64,000 nt of DNA, taken from the NCBI RefSeq assembly GCF_037325665.1, contig NC_090245.1, positions 45,437,284-45,501,283 on the forward strand, read 5' to 3'. The position numbers and the translations under genes were made by a program. Below the pieces are notes generated by a model that was given only the letters and a program-made list of their open reading frames with translations, was not told the origin of the DNA and searched no databases. Shown here piece by piece: positions 1 to 11,767 of the stretch. How positions within the stretch are numbered: the stretch's first letter is position 1; each line of letters starts with the position of its first letter. This DNA comes from Littorina saxatilis (lineage: Eukaryota; Mollusca; Gastropoda; Littorinimorpha; Littorinidae).

Positions 1-64
1 TCGATCTGTCTCTTTAAGGGAGGCATGCTCATGACATTTAACGCTCGGTGTCAAGACGGTAAAC

Positions 65-219
<155 letters not shown>

Positions 220-520
220 CAAAACCTTTTGACTACAAAGAAGCAAATAGCAGTATAGTTGGTCTTTCTGTAGGTGTTCTGCTCTATCGAAATGTTGTAT
301 ACGGTTCAATGTTCGATCTGAGATTAATTGAAAGCTTTTCACAAACGTTTTTCAGCACGATTTTAAAAGTTGGCGAGGACTCGCTCAGAGTCAATGGTGA
401 ACCGTGTTGGAGGGCCGCTATTACGCTCTCTGTGTTGTAGCTGGAAAAAAAAAAGAAGGAAAAGCTCCCAACTAACACGAAGAAGAATGGGAAACAAATT
501 TCAAATAAAAAGATAGATAG

Positions 521-585
<65 letters not shown>

Positions 586-613
586 TGTGTGTGTATGTGT
601 GTGTGTGTGTGTG
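521..613. repeat. (GT)n microsatellite with GTGC block
   Basis: Dinucleotide GT interrupted by a GTGC tetranucleotide block. Cys-Val and His-Thr frames on either strand come from the repeat only. Confidence 0.95.
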
Positions 614-1261
614 AGCATACATCTTCAACTGTTCGCATATATTGTGACGCACCGACGACCACACACACAAACCGCCGACATAACCATCACAAATAACAAT
701 TTGATACGTTCATATTTGATCCCCACCCCACCCCCCACCCCGGCCAAATCCCCATAGCTCCTCTTTGTGTCACTCTCTAAGGTTTTTTTCCGTTAGGGTA
801 TCTCGCCTACCTACTTGAGTGAGTAACAGAAGAGATATTGTCATCATCTCTGTACTAGGATGTTCCCCAGAGGGGAACTCAACAAGTTCGACAATGTTAT
901 GATCCAGGTCGACAAAAGACAGTCAAGTGTGAAATTAGCCAATCAGTCAGATAAACATCAAGATCTATGTCAAGTTCTGAATTCTTCTCATACATGTACC
1001 ACCGTTCTGGCCTCATCTCTCGCCTCCTGAACAACAGTTGGATAACCATAATTTGGAAGAAATTTTTACAAAAGAATATGATATCACATATGTTTGTGAA
1101 GAAATCGGGACATAATAAAGAATAACGGACACTTTTACGCTCTCCTTGTTTCGAATGAAAATAGAAGAAAAGCGCCCGATGCTAGCTACTATTTGCACCG
1201 AACCGCAATTTTTTAATTCATTATATATTCAGTTGTCTTTTAAGGTGTGGCGTCCGTACTG

Positions 1262-1263
<2 letters not shown>
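614..1263. other. No gene seen; unique AT-rich sequence
   Basis: I see no splice-flanked open frame, RNA gene or terminal repeats here. The short frames lack any protein-like composition. Confidence 0.5.
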
Positions 1264-1312
<49 letters not shown>

Positions 1313-1316
1313 TGTG

Positions 1317-1363
<47 letters not shown>
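1264..1363. repeat. (GT)n microsatellite
   Basis: About 100 bases of GT dinucleotide with single interruptions (GTAT, GTGC). Confidence 0.96.
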
Positions 1364-1364
<1 letters not shown>

Positions 1365-1974
1365 TGCACACAACTATGGAGCAAGCACTGTATATAAATT
1401 GTAATTGTAGATATACCATGCTAGTGGTCGGCCAAACGTTCATGTTTTGACACTTTCTTAAAACAAAAATTGCTGCACCAATCTGTCTTATATTTATGTA
1501 AATATTAGTTTATTTACTCTTCTTTCCCAGACACTTGTAACACAAAAATGTAGTGTACGTTGTTCTAATGGCGAATGATAAGTCTGAAGTGTGCAGCTCT
1601 TTCCCCCACCCCTCCTCTCATTGTCCGCCGGCCAGATTCACTTGAAGTTGAAGCAGTCTTGTCACGAGACGACGTCCTCCGTCAAGATCGTAAAATGCCC
1701 AATTAAGTGCTTGAGTTATCAATGGCCGCTTTCAGTCTCACTAAGCTCGCCTAAGCGACAGCTTGCTAACGGCGGCGTCTGTCAATGTGACACGTGTTGT
1801 TCCTATGCGTACCACTGCTCGCGACCCATTGTTTTGGTCTACTGACTCGAAAGTTGAGGCTAAGAGAATGTGTATTCCTTAAACTGAACTGACTTGGAGC
1901 TGACAATGTGACATTCGAAAGACCCGCCATCTTTGGCCGGTCCGTTTCCAATCATGGTCTCGACTATCAAGTAA

Positions 1975-2235
1975 TCTGTGCACGTACGTGGAGTACAATT
2001 CTGCCGTGTATTGGCAGAAGGCAGTAAGTCCAAATTTGGTAAAAATGAGATTTTCATATCATAATGCAGAAGGGAAAAAGGCGCATCTTGTGTCAACATT
2101 TCTAAGATGTACTTTGAAGAAGTAAGTCCACTAAAAAAATTTAATCGAAGGATAAAAATCGGCAAATGGAAGCAAGTCCAGGGACTTTTGGTTTTCAGGT
2201 TTGCACTGGACTTACTTCCTTGCAAGCCTCAAAAC
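1975..2235. repeat. Repeat carrying a GGCAGAAGGCAGTAAGTCC motif
   Basis: The sequence around 1995-2030 has AATTCTGCCGTGTA followed by GGCAGAAGGCAGTAAGTCC. The same block is present at about 5590-5760 (three direct variants) and inverted at 5922-5960. A weak inverted match (GGACTTACTTCC, about 2208-2220) lies downstream, so this may be the remains of a short inverted-repeat element. No target duplication was identified. Confidence 0.5.
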
Positions 2236-2363
2236 GAGTTTGCATGGTTTAGCGCTCTATGTCCATTAGCCAATCGCGTTCACCCTTTTGTAATCCTGAC
2301 TGCGGTTACCCAATCAGAACTAAGCTTTTTGTATCATTATTTCCCTGGCCTTTGTCGTGGAAA

Positions 2364-2410
2364 ATGGCGATGAGCAGAGCTGCGAACGTGTTCAACTATC
2401 CGAAGCAACA
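2364..2410 (+). CDS. Exon 1 of the ~96-aa gene
   Basis: ATG with A at -3, 15 codons plus two bases, then donor GTAAGT. Confidence 0.45.
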
Positions 2411-3391
2411 GTAAGTTGGTTTGTTTGTTTCATTTTTGTTGTTGGCAGTTTTGCGTTCCGGTCTGAAATGACTCTCTCTCAATAGGTGTATGGGAATTTA
2501 CAACGACAACACTGATTTTCTGACTGATTTGGGTATTCCAATGTGCACTTGCATTACGGAGCTAGCAAGTAAAATGCCATATACCATTTATTATAGTTTT
2601 GTTGTTGAACGCTACTTCCACCGTGACTTCTTGACTATTCACTTCTGCTTTTTTCATCATGATATTTATGGATGCATTTAGCATGTTTCTAATACAAAGA
2701 GTGATAGTTGTGTTGATCTAGAATGAGTGACTTGTTGTCTTGAGCACTGACAGCGTGTTAGATCTGGAACAGTATGACATTATACTGGAGGATTGTTCTC
2801 CGGTCTCTTTGTGCTTCCAACCATCGGAATAAGTATTATGTCCTATTGTATTTGACAGAAATGTGATTCGAAGCGGGACAGGCAGCGACGACAGCTGCAG
2901 CACACAGTCTGAGGGATACTCGCCACCACTGCCTCCTTTTGTTCAAGGGCCCAAAACAAGGTATGTTTCACTGACACAGCCAAAGATAGCGTGCAACACA
3001 CTTTTTCATTCCTTTCTTTTCTCAGGCTGAAGAGGTATATTTTAAAACGACCAACATCTTGACATCATTTTCGTTGCAGTAGTGTTAGTATCATCAGCAG
3101 CAGCAGTAATCGTTTGTCATTATAGTAGCCCGGAAGGGGGGGGGGGGGGAGGTAGGGTGCGCGGGAGAGGAAAATGATGATGTGAAGGAGGGTGGGGAGG
3201 AGATTTGTCAATAAAATGTCTCACTTTTGCTGCCTTTTTCATTTGACAGAAGTGTAAGCGTTGCTGGCAGGTTGCAACTGCGAGATACAACCACCTCGGC
3301 TTGCAGGAGAAGAGGCCACAATGGACCTTGCCCAAATGAAAATGCCAGCAACATACGACGGTTATGGGCCAAAGAAGAGGAAGAGGAGTAA
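2364..3391 (+). CDS. Small three-exon gene, uncharacterised protein (about 96 aa)
   Basis: I do not recognise this protein. The proposed exons are 2364-2410, 2859-2960 and 3250-3391. The first starts at ATG in AAAATGGCG and ends at CAACA before GTAAGT. The second is bounded by TTTGACAG and GTATGT, and the third runs from another TTTGACAG to TAA. Phases agree (2, 2, stop): 47+102+142 = 291 nt. The product starts MAMSRAANVFNYPKQQ, has a Ser/Asp/Pro-rich middle (SGTGSDDSCSTQ, PPLPPF), and ends in an acidic tail WAKEEEEE. No membrane segment or signal peptide is visible. A further exon beginning at 2487 is possible as an alternative but its phase does not fit the next exon. The splice signals are good but the protein has no family support, so a non-coding transcript is not excluded. 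The acceptors of exons 2 and 3 are strikingly alike (TTTGACAGAARTGT). Confidence 0.45.
2859..2960 (+). CDS. Exon 2 of the ~96-aa gene
   Basis: Acceptor TTTGACAG, open in the frame set by exon 1, donor GTATGT. Codes for NVIRSGTGSDDSCSTQ and on. Confidence 0.45.
3250..3391 (+). CDS. Exon 3 and stop of the ~96-aa gene
   Basis: Acceptor TTTGACAG, phase matches exon 2, ends in TAA after a Glu run. Confidence 0.45.
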
Positions 3392-3869
3392 TACTGACAA
3401 CTTTCATTTTGACAATAACAGATGATGAGCGCAGAGATGCAGAACGTGGGGACGAGGAGGGGGAGGGGGTGGGGGGATTGTATGTTTGTTAGTTATCCAA
3501 ACAGGCTCATGGAAAAAATCTACATCCAGTTAATCGCTGTAGTTGATAATTGTCATCAGTCGGATGGCAGAATGTCAGTGAATAGTTTTAGAAGGGATGT
3601 AGACTGTAACTGGGGGAGATGGGGTGATACATGAATATACTACATCATATTTTGCAGGTTTGTGGTTTTGCTAGTTGAACACTCAACTACAATGTTTGTG
3701 GACACTGTGTGAATTACTATGTAATTCTACTAGCAAATGTAGCGCGCATGGTGTACAACTACAAATGGTTATATAGTTCATCACACAGTTTTCAAGACTA
3801 ACTAAAAAACAAATTTTGTTCAAAAGTGGAACGCTTCAGCTGAAAGTGAACACTGCACGATAATATTGT

Positions 3870-4155
3870 TAACTCTGGTATAATGGCGGTTTGTCAAACC
3901 ATTTCTTTTTGTCATGCTGTTGCTTTAATTTTGTGTCCTTTGGAAATCAAGACTGCACGATTATCTATTATTAATTCTGGTATAATGGCGGCTTGTCAAA
4001 CCAGTTCTTTTTGTCATGCTATTGCTTTAATTTTGTGTACTTTGGAAATCAAGACTGCACGATGACCTATTCTTAATTCTGGTATAATGGCGGCTTGACA
4101 CACTAGTTATTTTTGTCATGCTGTTGCTTTAATTTTGTGTCCTTTGGAAATCGTT
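3870..4155 (+). repeat. About 93-bp tandem repeat, three units
   Basis: Three copies of a unit that contains TCTGGTATAATGGCGG, TTTTTGTCATGCT and TTTGGAAATC. The copies differ at a few sites. The 60-aa frame across it is a repeat artefact. Confidence 0.85.
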
Positions 4156-4251
4156 AGTCAAACTCAATAAATAAAACGTCTTATTGTCAGATCTTGGATT
4201 CTAATTCTTATTAGCAAACGAAAGCGAGAAAGACAGTGAGAAGGAAAGAAA

Positions 4252-4253
<2 letters not shown>

Positions 4254-4285
<32 letters not shown>
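4254..4285. repeat. Short (GT)n
   Basis: About 30 bases of GT. Confidence 0.9.
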
Positions 4286-4288
<3 letters not shown>

Positions 4289-4340
4289 AGACAAGCAGCA
4301 AGAAAAAAGCGTGTGTGTGTGTAAACGTTTTCTTAGATTT

Positions 4341-5162
4341 TTGACTCACATGCGAAGCAAAAGTGAGTCTATGTACTCACCCGAGTCGTCCGTCCGTCCG
4401 TCCCGGCGTCCGTCCGTCCGTCCGTCCGGAAAACTTTAACGTTGGATATTTCTTGGACACTATTCAGTCTATCAGTACCAAATTTGGCAAGATGGTGTAT
4501 GATGACAAGGCCCCAAAAAACATACATAGCATCTTGACCTTGCTTCAAGGTCAAGGTCGCAGGGGCCATAAATGTTGTCTAAAAAACAGCTATTTTTCAC
4601 ATTTTTCCCATTTTCTCTGAAGTTTTTGAGATTTAATACCTCATATGATATATAGGACAAAGTAAGTCCCATCTTTTGATACCAGTTTGGTTTACCTTGC
4701 TTCAAGGTCAAGGTCACAGGAGCTCTTCAAAGTTGGATTGTATACATATTTTGAAGTGACCTTGACCCTGAAGTATGGAAGATAACTGTTTCAAACTTAA
4801 AAATTATGTGGGGCACATGTTATGCTTTCATCATGAGACACATTTGGTCACATATGATCAAGGTCCAGGTCACTTTGACCCTTATGAAATGTGACCAAAA
4901 TAAGGTAGTGAACCACTAAAAGTGACCATATCTCATGGTAGAAAGAGCCAATAAGCACCATTGTACTTCCTATGTCTTGAATTAACAGCTTTGTGTTGCA
5001 TGACCTTGGATGACCTTGACCTTGGGTCAAGGTCACATGTATTTTGGTAGGAAAAATGTGTAAAGCAGTTCTTAGTGTATGATGTCCTTGCTAGGTTTAG
5101 CTGAAGGTCAAGGTCATGTAAAGGTCAAGCATGTGAGTCGTATGGGCTTTGCCCTTCTTGTT
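4341..5162 (+). mobile_element. Non-autonomous element rich in AAGGTCA motifs, Helentron-like ends possible
   Basis: The left end has TTGACTCACATGCGAAGC and can fold with GTGAGTC a few bases later. The right end has GCATGTGAGTC followed by a small hairpin, GGGCTTTGCCC. The two ends share an 11-base inverted match (GACTCACATGC). A run of TCCG tetranucleotides lies at about 4386-4428. The body carries at least six TCAAGGTCA or TGACCTTGA blocks (about 4547, 4704, 4760, 5000-5035, 5105). Subterminal inverted repeats plus a 3' hairpin resemble the Helentron/HINE plan known from bivalves. That family call is inference; no coding capacity is present. Confidence 0.6.
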
Positions 5163-5589
5163 ATTTTAATGTTAAAATACTTGCGTTCAAGTCAATATTT
5201 GTCTTGTGAATATCAAAAGAGAGTATCAGACTTGTATTAAAAATAATGGTCTTTTTAAACGATATCAGTGACACAAGAACGGATTAACAATAAAGTTAAT
5301 CATGAATGAGCGACCACAGAATGATAAACAAAACGAGGAACCAAGACAAAGACTAACTTTAAGCATGTGTTGAAATTTAAGAAAACGGAAACATTTGTCT
5401 CAGGTAATCACAAAGGAAAAAAACAAGTTGTTCACCGAGGAAGTTGTTTGTGCATTCAGAAATTCACGAAATCACTGGACGTAAAGTCACATTTGAAAAA
5501 AAGTTCCAAAAGCAGTGTTGCGTGTATTGCGTCCACTTGCTGCTCTATGCCCTTTTCTCAGCCAGATATATCGACCAGGATATAATATG

Positions 5590-5970
5590 GCAGAAAGCAG
5601 TAAGTCCAATGCTGCTTTTTGCCATTTAAAAAAAATAAGATTTAAGTCGGGATATAATTTGGCAGAAAGCAGTATGTCCTCTTGCTGCCTTTTACCATTA
5701 TTTTTGAGTGAATGAGTTTAGGGAATTAATTCGGCAAAAGGCAGTAAGTCCACAAAAATCATTATTTCTAAGTGATGAATCAAATGAGGGTTTTAATATT
5801 CATAGCAGAAACGCATAATAATGCCCTACATGTTATCAGCAAACACAAAAATCATTTAAAGCTTTTCATTCCAAAACAGTGATGCAAACAGAAAATGTCG
5901 ATTTTCTCGAAACTATGTTTCATGGACTTGCTTCCTTCTGCCTTTACACGGCAGAATTAGTGATAACATC
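5590..5970. repeat. Diverged repeats of the GGCAGAAGGCAGTAAGTCC family
   Basis: Three direct variants (about 5588, 5665, 5731) and one inverted copy (5922-5960) of the block also seen near 2000. The block at about 5730 and the inverted copy face each other and could be element ends. No coding support. Confidence 0.5.
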
Positions 5971-6125
5971 TCATGTGGAACAAGTGAAAACAACTTACCT
6001 TCGAGTTGATTACGATGGATATGTTAGTCCTGAAAGTGTTGAAAACCAAACTGGGGATACACACAGTCGACCGCCCCACCACCGGAGAACACTGACGGTC
6101 ACCGGTTAGTAACGGGTCTTTTTAA

Positions 6126-6168
6126 CATAGAGGGGGGAATCGAGACGAGGGTCGTGGTGTATGTGTGT

Positions 6169-6233
<65 letters not shown>

Positions 6234-6873
6234 GATTCAGAGTAAACTACTGGACCGATCTTTATGAACTTTTTCATGAGAGTTCCTGGGTATGATATCC
6301 CCAGACGTTTTTGTCATTTTTTCGATAAATGTCTTTGATGACGTCATATCCGGCATTTTGTAAAAGTTGAGGCGGCACTGTCACACTCTCATTTTTCAAT
6401 AAAATTGATTGAAATTTTGGCCAAGCAATCTTCGACGAAGGCCGGACTTTGGTATTGCATTTCAGCTTGGAGGCTTACAAGTTAATTCATGACTTTGGTC
6501 ATTAAATATCTGAAAATTGTAATTAAAATTATTTTTTATAAAACGATCCAACATTACGTTTATTGTATTCTTCATCATTTTCTGATTCCAAAAACATATA
6601 AATATGTTATATTCGGATTAAAAACAAGCTCTGAAAATTAAAAATATAAAAATTATGATTAAAATTAAATTTCCGAAATCGATTTAAAAACAATTTCATC
6701 TTATTCCTACCGCGCTTTTCTGGATTGTTAATTTCACTGCCTTTGCCACGAGTGGTGGACAGACGATGCTACGAGTGTACGGTCTTGCGGAAAAAATGCA
6801 ATGCGTTCAGTTTCATTCTGTGAGTTCGACTGAGCTTGACTAAATGTTGTATTTTCGCCTTACGCGACTTGTT
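6126..6873 (+). mobile_element. Dispersed non-coding repeat with internal (GT)n
   Basis: The stretch begins near GAATCGAGACGAGGG, contains (GT)n at 6160-6229, then TGATGACGTCATATCCGG and an AT-rich middle, and ends near CCTTACGCGACTTG. The modular layout is that of a high-copy interspersed element. I recall very similar sequence as common in gastropod genomes, but cannot check it here. No ORF. Confidence 0.55.
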
Positions 6874-7084
6874 TTTACTTTGGGGGAAGTTTCGCACTCG
6901 CAAATCGATTTAACTCAGCAAATTCCTTGTAAGAATATGCATTTATTTTATACATTGTTAGTCTTACAGAATTATTGAACCTCTATATATTTGACTGAAC
7001 ATTACTTGAATAGAATATTACGAAACTATATGCAGGTGACAAAAATAAAAATGATTGATAAAGTTTCGACGTTGTTTTACGTGA

Positions 7085-7590
7085 ATGCAACGTGTCTACA
7101 ACGTAAGGCGGACTTTTTTTCTAAATCTATTTTTTTTGTGCAAATTATACTCTCAAGTCCATCACTATACTGATTGAGATATTATACAAAAAGTGAACAT
7201 CGATATTTCAATCATCGCAGGAAGCATTATGATTTTCATAATTTCATGCAACGTAAAATGTATGTTTTATACCGACGTCGTTCACGTACGAAAAAATCGC
7301 AATAACGCAACGTTGCTTTTACGTTGTGTTTTTTGTTTGGATCCACGTAAACTTCACATACATTTCGCAACGTGGATAAGACATCAAAATGCAACGTGAA
7401 ATTTACGTAAAATTCACGTTATCAACCAACGTCGTTATCAAACCAAAAAATCACATTAACACAACGTCGCTTTTACGTTATGTTTTTGGTTGGATCCACG
7501 TTAATTTCACGTAAATTTCGCAACGTTGTTAAAGTCACCAAAAATTCACATTTTCGCAACGTCGTATTCACGTTGTGTGTTTGCTGGGAA
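7085..7590. repeat. Diverged tandem repeats rich in AACGT
   Basis: Motifs CAACGT, ACGTTGTG, GGATCCACGT and TTCGCAACGT recur in two to three copies with about 130-150-base spacing (compare about 7318-7375 and 7471-7530). It looks like the internal or subterminal repeats of a DNA transposon. No ends or ORF identified. Confidence 0.55.
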
Positions 7591-9404
7591 GTTGTAGCAA
7601 AACATCATACATGCACAGCAAAGAGATACGCTATTGTGTTTATTTTTTTGTTGTCCCTACAGTCGATTTGAGTATCCAGGACCGACAAAAAAGCGAATAA
7701 AAGAGAAAAAAGTTTCTGATTTTTACCGTGCAACGAGCTAGAACTACCAACCTTCAGATTGCATCGTGCCTTTACTTGATCAGCAACACACACATACACA
7801 GACTGTTGTGCTAGGTGTCAATGTTTCTTTCCGTGCTAAAGAACGCTCCCAGTTACCTTCCAAATGTTTTATATAGATCTCAAAGGGAAAGTACCGGCAC
7901 TGGTGAAGAACCAAAACCGAAAACAGTTTCCTGGAAGTACTGGTGGACTTGAAAATTCGGCCAGGGTCATTGAATCACCGGCTCACACGTTGATACATAT
8001 CCTTGTTGTCAATGTTTTGCCTTCTTCCGGACACCTTAAAATTAGGCTGACATGTAGAGAAAAATGGGTTATCTGAATTAGACTGACATCTTACATTATA
8101 CAAAAGGACAAAAATTAATCATACGTGAAACTAAAGTGTTGTGTCTGCTGGTGTCAACAATGTGTAGCATCAAAATGATCATACGTATGTCATCATATTC
8201 ATGTCATGTCATCATATCTATTCAAAGACAATATTCGCATCATAACATTTGCCTGTCTTTGCCTTAAATCATGGACAATAAACAACAAGAAACTAAGTCC
8301 ATCTCAAGATGAACACGAGCCGAAATCATATGCACTCGACTTATGAAATAGAAAGAAATCAAATACGACGAAGAGAAGAAAAAGTTTGAAAGTACCATTG
8401 AACTTTCATGTCGGCGTGTGGCTGAGCTTAAAATAGGAATGTTGTTGCAATCTGTTATTTTTGAAAATTGTGGTAGTTGTTATGTATTATTTTAAGAGCA
8501 AAGGAATGATGGGAAAGAAGAAAAAAAAAACAGGAATAAATGTGAAAAATGTAAAAAGTTTGAGAATTCAGATCACCATAGATACCCACACTTGACTCGT
8601 GAAACGTTGCAAGAACAAAATGTGACAATGCAAGAGCTTGCTGCAATCCCTCCGACAACGGCATTGTGGAAAAAGCATTGTCCAATACTACAGTCGAATT
8701 TGTGTGTCCTGAAAACGCATCGACCACATAAATTATTCAATGTGCACTGGATGACCGGCGACAGATGAGGGCAAGTGTTCATGTCCCAAATATCCGTCAA
8801 TACCGAGTTCAAAGTAATTCCTGTAAGCCTGCCACTTATTTATAAAAAGAAACGTTTGATACTTTTACCAAACAGTTAGTATAATGCACGCTCTACCTGT
8901 ATTCGTCTTTAAATTCTGCAAGACTGAAGCGAAAGAGGTCTGTCTCAGTTTTGTGGTCAGTGTGTTGTGTACATTTACACACGCACAACGAACAACACAT
9001 GCACAGGCCCGGGGGAAGCTCTCCTTTCTTATGTCCGACCATAGACGTATACATGTAGTTTACATGTTTATTAGTCATCTATTTGATTGATTACGTGTAT
9101 GATATGACGGAGAGTCGCATCGGTTTGATGCCGTGAACCCAACCGTGGCTGTGGCTGTCGTTTGAAGTAGCCTACTTCTTTATAAAGATTCATTTACATT
9201 CTACTTCTGACCAAGGCATGTTTGGTACCTACTGAATCCTTGTTGCGTGTAGATTTACGTGGCACGTTGCCCAAAGTTGTATTCTTGAGGAGCATAAAAT
9301 AAAACGTGTTACAAAGTTATCTCAAAAACTCTGCAGTGACTGCTCGCGCAGCAGGTCAGCTAATTATAGCACGCAGCCTCCACAGACAGCTTTCGAGCCG
9401 AGAC
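7591..9404. other. No gene seen
   Basis: AT-rich sequence without a splice-supported or protein-like frame. Short frames at 8455-8812 (minus) and 8884-9090 have no recognisable composition. Confidence 0.5.
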
Positions 9405-9410
9405 CATATG

Positions 9411-10278
9411 CAGGGATGTCGTTAGGCGTCGGACATCGGACATATAGATCTACCGATGAAAATCCCCAAATGTCCGATTCACATTGCCGCATGTCGGTCA
9501 GATGTCCTATCGTTTTAGCCTGAGCGTGGTCATTGTCCGATATGTACTCCATTCCTTCGGACAGCGCGATATTCGTTAATTTTCATTTCAAGATACAAAT
9601 CTTCTAAAAGACCGAACGCTCTCGTGTTCAGCTGACACTGAAGTTGCGGATCTTTTCTTTTGTCGGGAATTCCCGAACCGTTTGCGGTATGCGCCGTTTG
9701 GGTATAACCGTCTCGGTGCAGCGCACTGATCTAAAAATAGTGGATTATTTTTAGATCAGTGCATGCTACAGGAGTACGGGAGACAACTCCAACTGACTAA
9801 ATTTGTTGTCTGCTTTTGTTTTCGATACGAGACGAAGCACTGAATTATGCCGCTGAAAAAAACAAACTAAAGCCTGCAAAAGATCAGCATTAGATCAAAC
9901 CGATAATTTTGTTTTTCAACTTTTATCCAAATCATGCAATTTGTAATCAAAGTAAGAGCTCTGAAGTTGTTCATGTTGGTTTCTTTTTTGTGGTTTCTTT
10001 GAAACTAAACAAATACAACATTATACGCACACTGTGTTGATGTATTTACTATATTATGTGTGTGTTCTACAGCGCGCGCGCGTGGGTGTGTGTGTGTGTG
10101 TGCGTCAGTGTGTGTGTGGGCGCATGACTTTAGAACAATTCAATGGAATGTGTTATAAGCTGTTTGGTGCAAATTCATAATGTCCTATTAAACTTTCTGA
10201 AAGCGGTCAAATGTCCTATTGATGCTGAAGAACTCAGGACATTTGTCCTATAGGTATGAATTTGTAGCAACATCCCTG
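9411..10278. mobile_element. TIR element, non-autonomous, family uncertain
   Basis: Ends are CAGGGATGTCGTTA at the left and the inverse (TAGCAACATCCCTG) at the right. Both are flanked by CATATG (9405-9410 and 10279-10284), either a 6-bp target duplication or an extension of the palindrome. Both arms carry repeated ATGTCCKAT-type motifs (about 9468, 9503, 10181, 10209, 10244), which could be transposase-binding repeats. The CAGGG start recalls hAT ends but an 8-bp duplication is not found. A (GT)n lies at 10088-10118. No ORF. Confidence 0.65.
9723..9762. repeat. Perfect 17-bp hairpin inside the TIR element
   Basis: GCACTGATCTAAAAATA at 9723-9739 pairs perfectly with its inverse at 9746-9762 around a 6-base loop. 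Confidence 0.9.
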
Positions 10279-10320
10279 CATATGACTCGCCGCTCCTGCG
10301 GCTCGTAAATAATTTGAGAG

Positions 10321-10323
10321 ACC

Positions 10324-10350
<27 letters not shown>
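10321..10350. repeat. (GA)n microsatellite
   Basis: About 30 bases of GA. Confidence 0.9.
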
Positions 10351-10355
<5 letters not shown>

Positions 10356-10639
10356 CAGGAATGTGAGTAGGCCTATATATGGAAAAATGACCCAGACAGA
10401 AAACCACACATGCAAGGCTCGCTGGCAGCGTTTTGGCTGACGCTGACGCTTTAGACATTATAACAGACTGTGCGAGCGGGCGACCCATGCAAGCGTGGAA
10501 AGGGGGGGGGAGGGGAGACTAATGTTGAAGTCTTAAAACAACATGATTTCCAAAAATAATTTCCAGTGTTAATCGTGAATGTTTTGTCATTAAATGCTTA
10601 CGCACATCTTTGCGATTAAAATAATATGATTAATCTTCT

Positions 10640-11525
10640 TCCTATTTTCGCTGTTACCTTTTATACCAAAAAGGAAGTAACATTCAACCTAATTCTTTCG
10701 CCAATGTTTACGAATATGTACTTTTAAATATATTTCCAAAACCTGAGCACGGATGGGCATTCAAAGAAAAAATGGTCCAATACATCAAGTTCATCCTCAC
10801 AATATGTACCGATTTATTAGCCTTCACTTTCATTTTATACAATAAAATATTTGTTGGGTAAATGTTTTGCAACATTTTTCAATGCAGTACACGTAATCGA
10901 ACCTCATTTGTGACAGTGGCTGCTAAATTCCAATTCTTTTCATCAATTTCAAATCCTAACTTTCTTCTCCAAAATCCTTCAGAACAGGGTGGGCTGTATT
11001 TTTTTCCTACGAGAACCTTTAGAATTTCTTTTACTGATCTCACTTTTTTCCACAAAAGGTCGGAACGTCACAGACTGAACAATTGACATCGCTTATAACT
11101 ACATTTCTTAAAAGGAGATGTACAGCTGTACGACCAACATTATATTCAAGCAATCTATTCGCATTGTAGCCAGTTCTATCACACACTTGTTCATAGGAAC
11201 CAAAACGTCCATTCTCACACACATCGCTCACACACATTATACCACTTTTAATCCAATCCGCAGAAAAGAGTGGGTTACCTTGACAAATAATCTTTTTCTT
11301 GTTCCACAACAAACCCGATACAGAATTACCATGATCGACTTGATTATTATCAAGCCATGCCTTCAACACAGCGGACCAAAATTCCGATTTAATACTGTCC
11401 AATCCTTTAAATAGTTTGCTATTAATGTTTGCAAAAAACCATTCAAAGCGACCCCCAAAACGGGAAAACAGTGCATGTTTCTGTGTGTTCAATCGTAAAA
11501 TCAAAAAGAATTCTTACTAAAAAAT
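10640..11525 (-). pseudogene. Tx1/L1-like LINE fragment: post-RT region and zinc-binding (zf-RVT) end
   Basis: The minus frame 11040-11504 (about 154 codons) has features of the region after the reverse transcriptase in L1/Tx1 LINEs: SEFWSAVLKAWLDNN, GLLWNKK, PLFSADWIKSGI, FGSYEQVCDRTG. Further along the same strand at about 10730-10805 another frame reads CEDELDVLDHFFFECPSVL, a CxxC...H....C type zf-RVT motif, followed by RFWKYI. The two parts are in different frames, so at least one frameshift separates them, and the RT core is absent (5' truncated near 11525). It is a dead LINE piece of moderate age. The clade call rests on the FW...AW and zf-RVT patterns and is inference. Confidence 0.7.
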
Positions 11526-11529
11526 CGAT

Positions 11530-11767
11530 AAGTGTTATTTGTATTGTTGACCAAACGCATATTGTAAACGCCATGAGCCTCCCTCTGGGAGGGTATGTGC
11601 GTAGAAATACTCACTAATAAATAAATAAATAATAAACTATGACATTTTGCACAGACCTCGACAGTCATTGTTCACCTTGACTGCTGACGCGGTCTCGGAG
11701 GAACACTGACTGTCTCGATATGTGTAAAATGTCATATTAATTTTGGTCAACAATACAAATAACGTAT
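11530..11767. repeat. Two-tier palindrome (fold-back element)
   Basis: An outer inverted repeat (GTTATTTGTATTGTTGACCA at about 11535, inverse near 11740-11763) encloses an inner one starting ATGACATTTTGCACA at about 11639. The inverse of the inner repeat ends near 11735. (TAAA)n lies between at 11615-11635. No ORF. Confidence 0.75.

Noticed and set aside
2487-2681. Extra exon of the ~96-aa gene
   Set aside because: The acceptor before it is usable, but no donor in it gives the phase needed by the exon at 2859; joining exon 1 directly to that exon is consistent.
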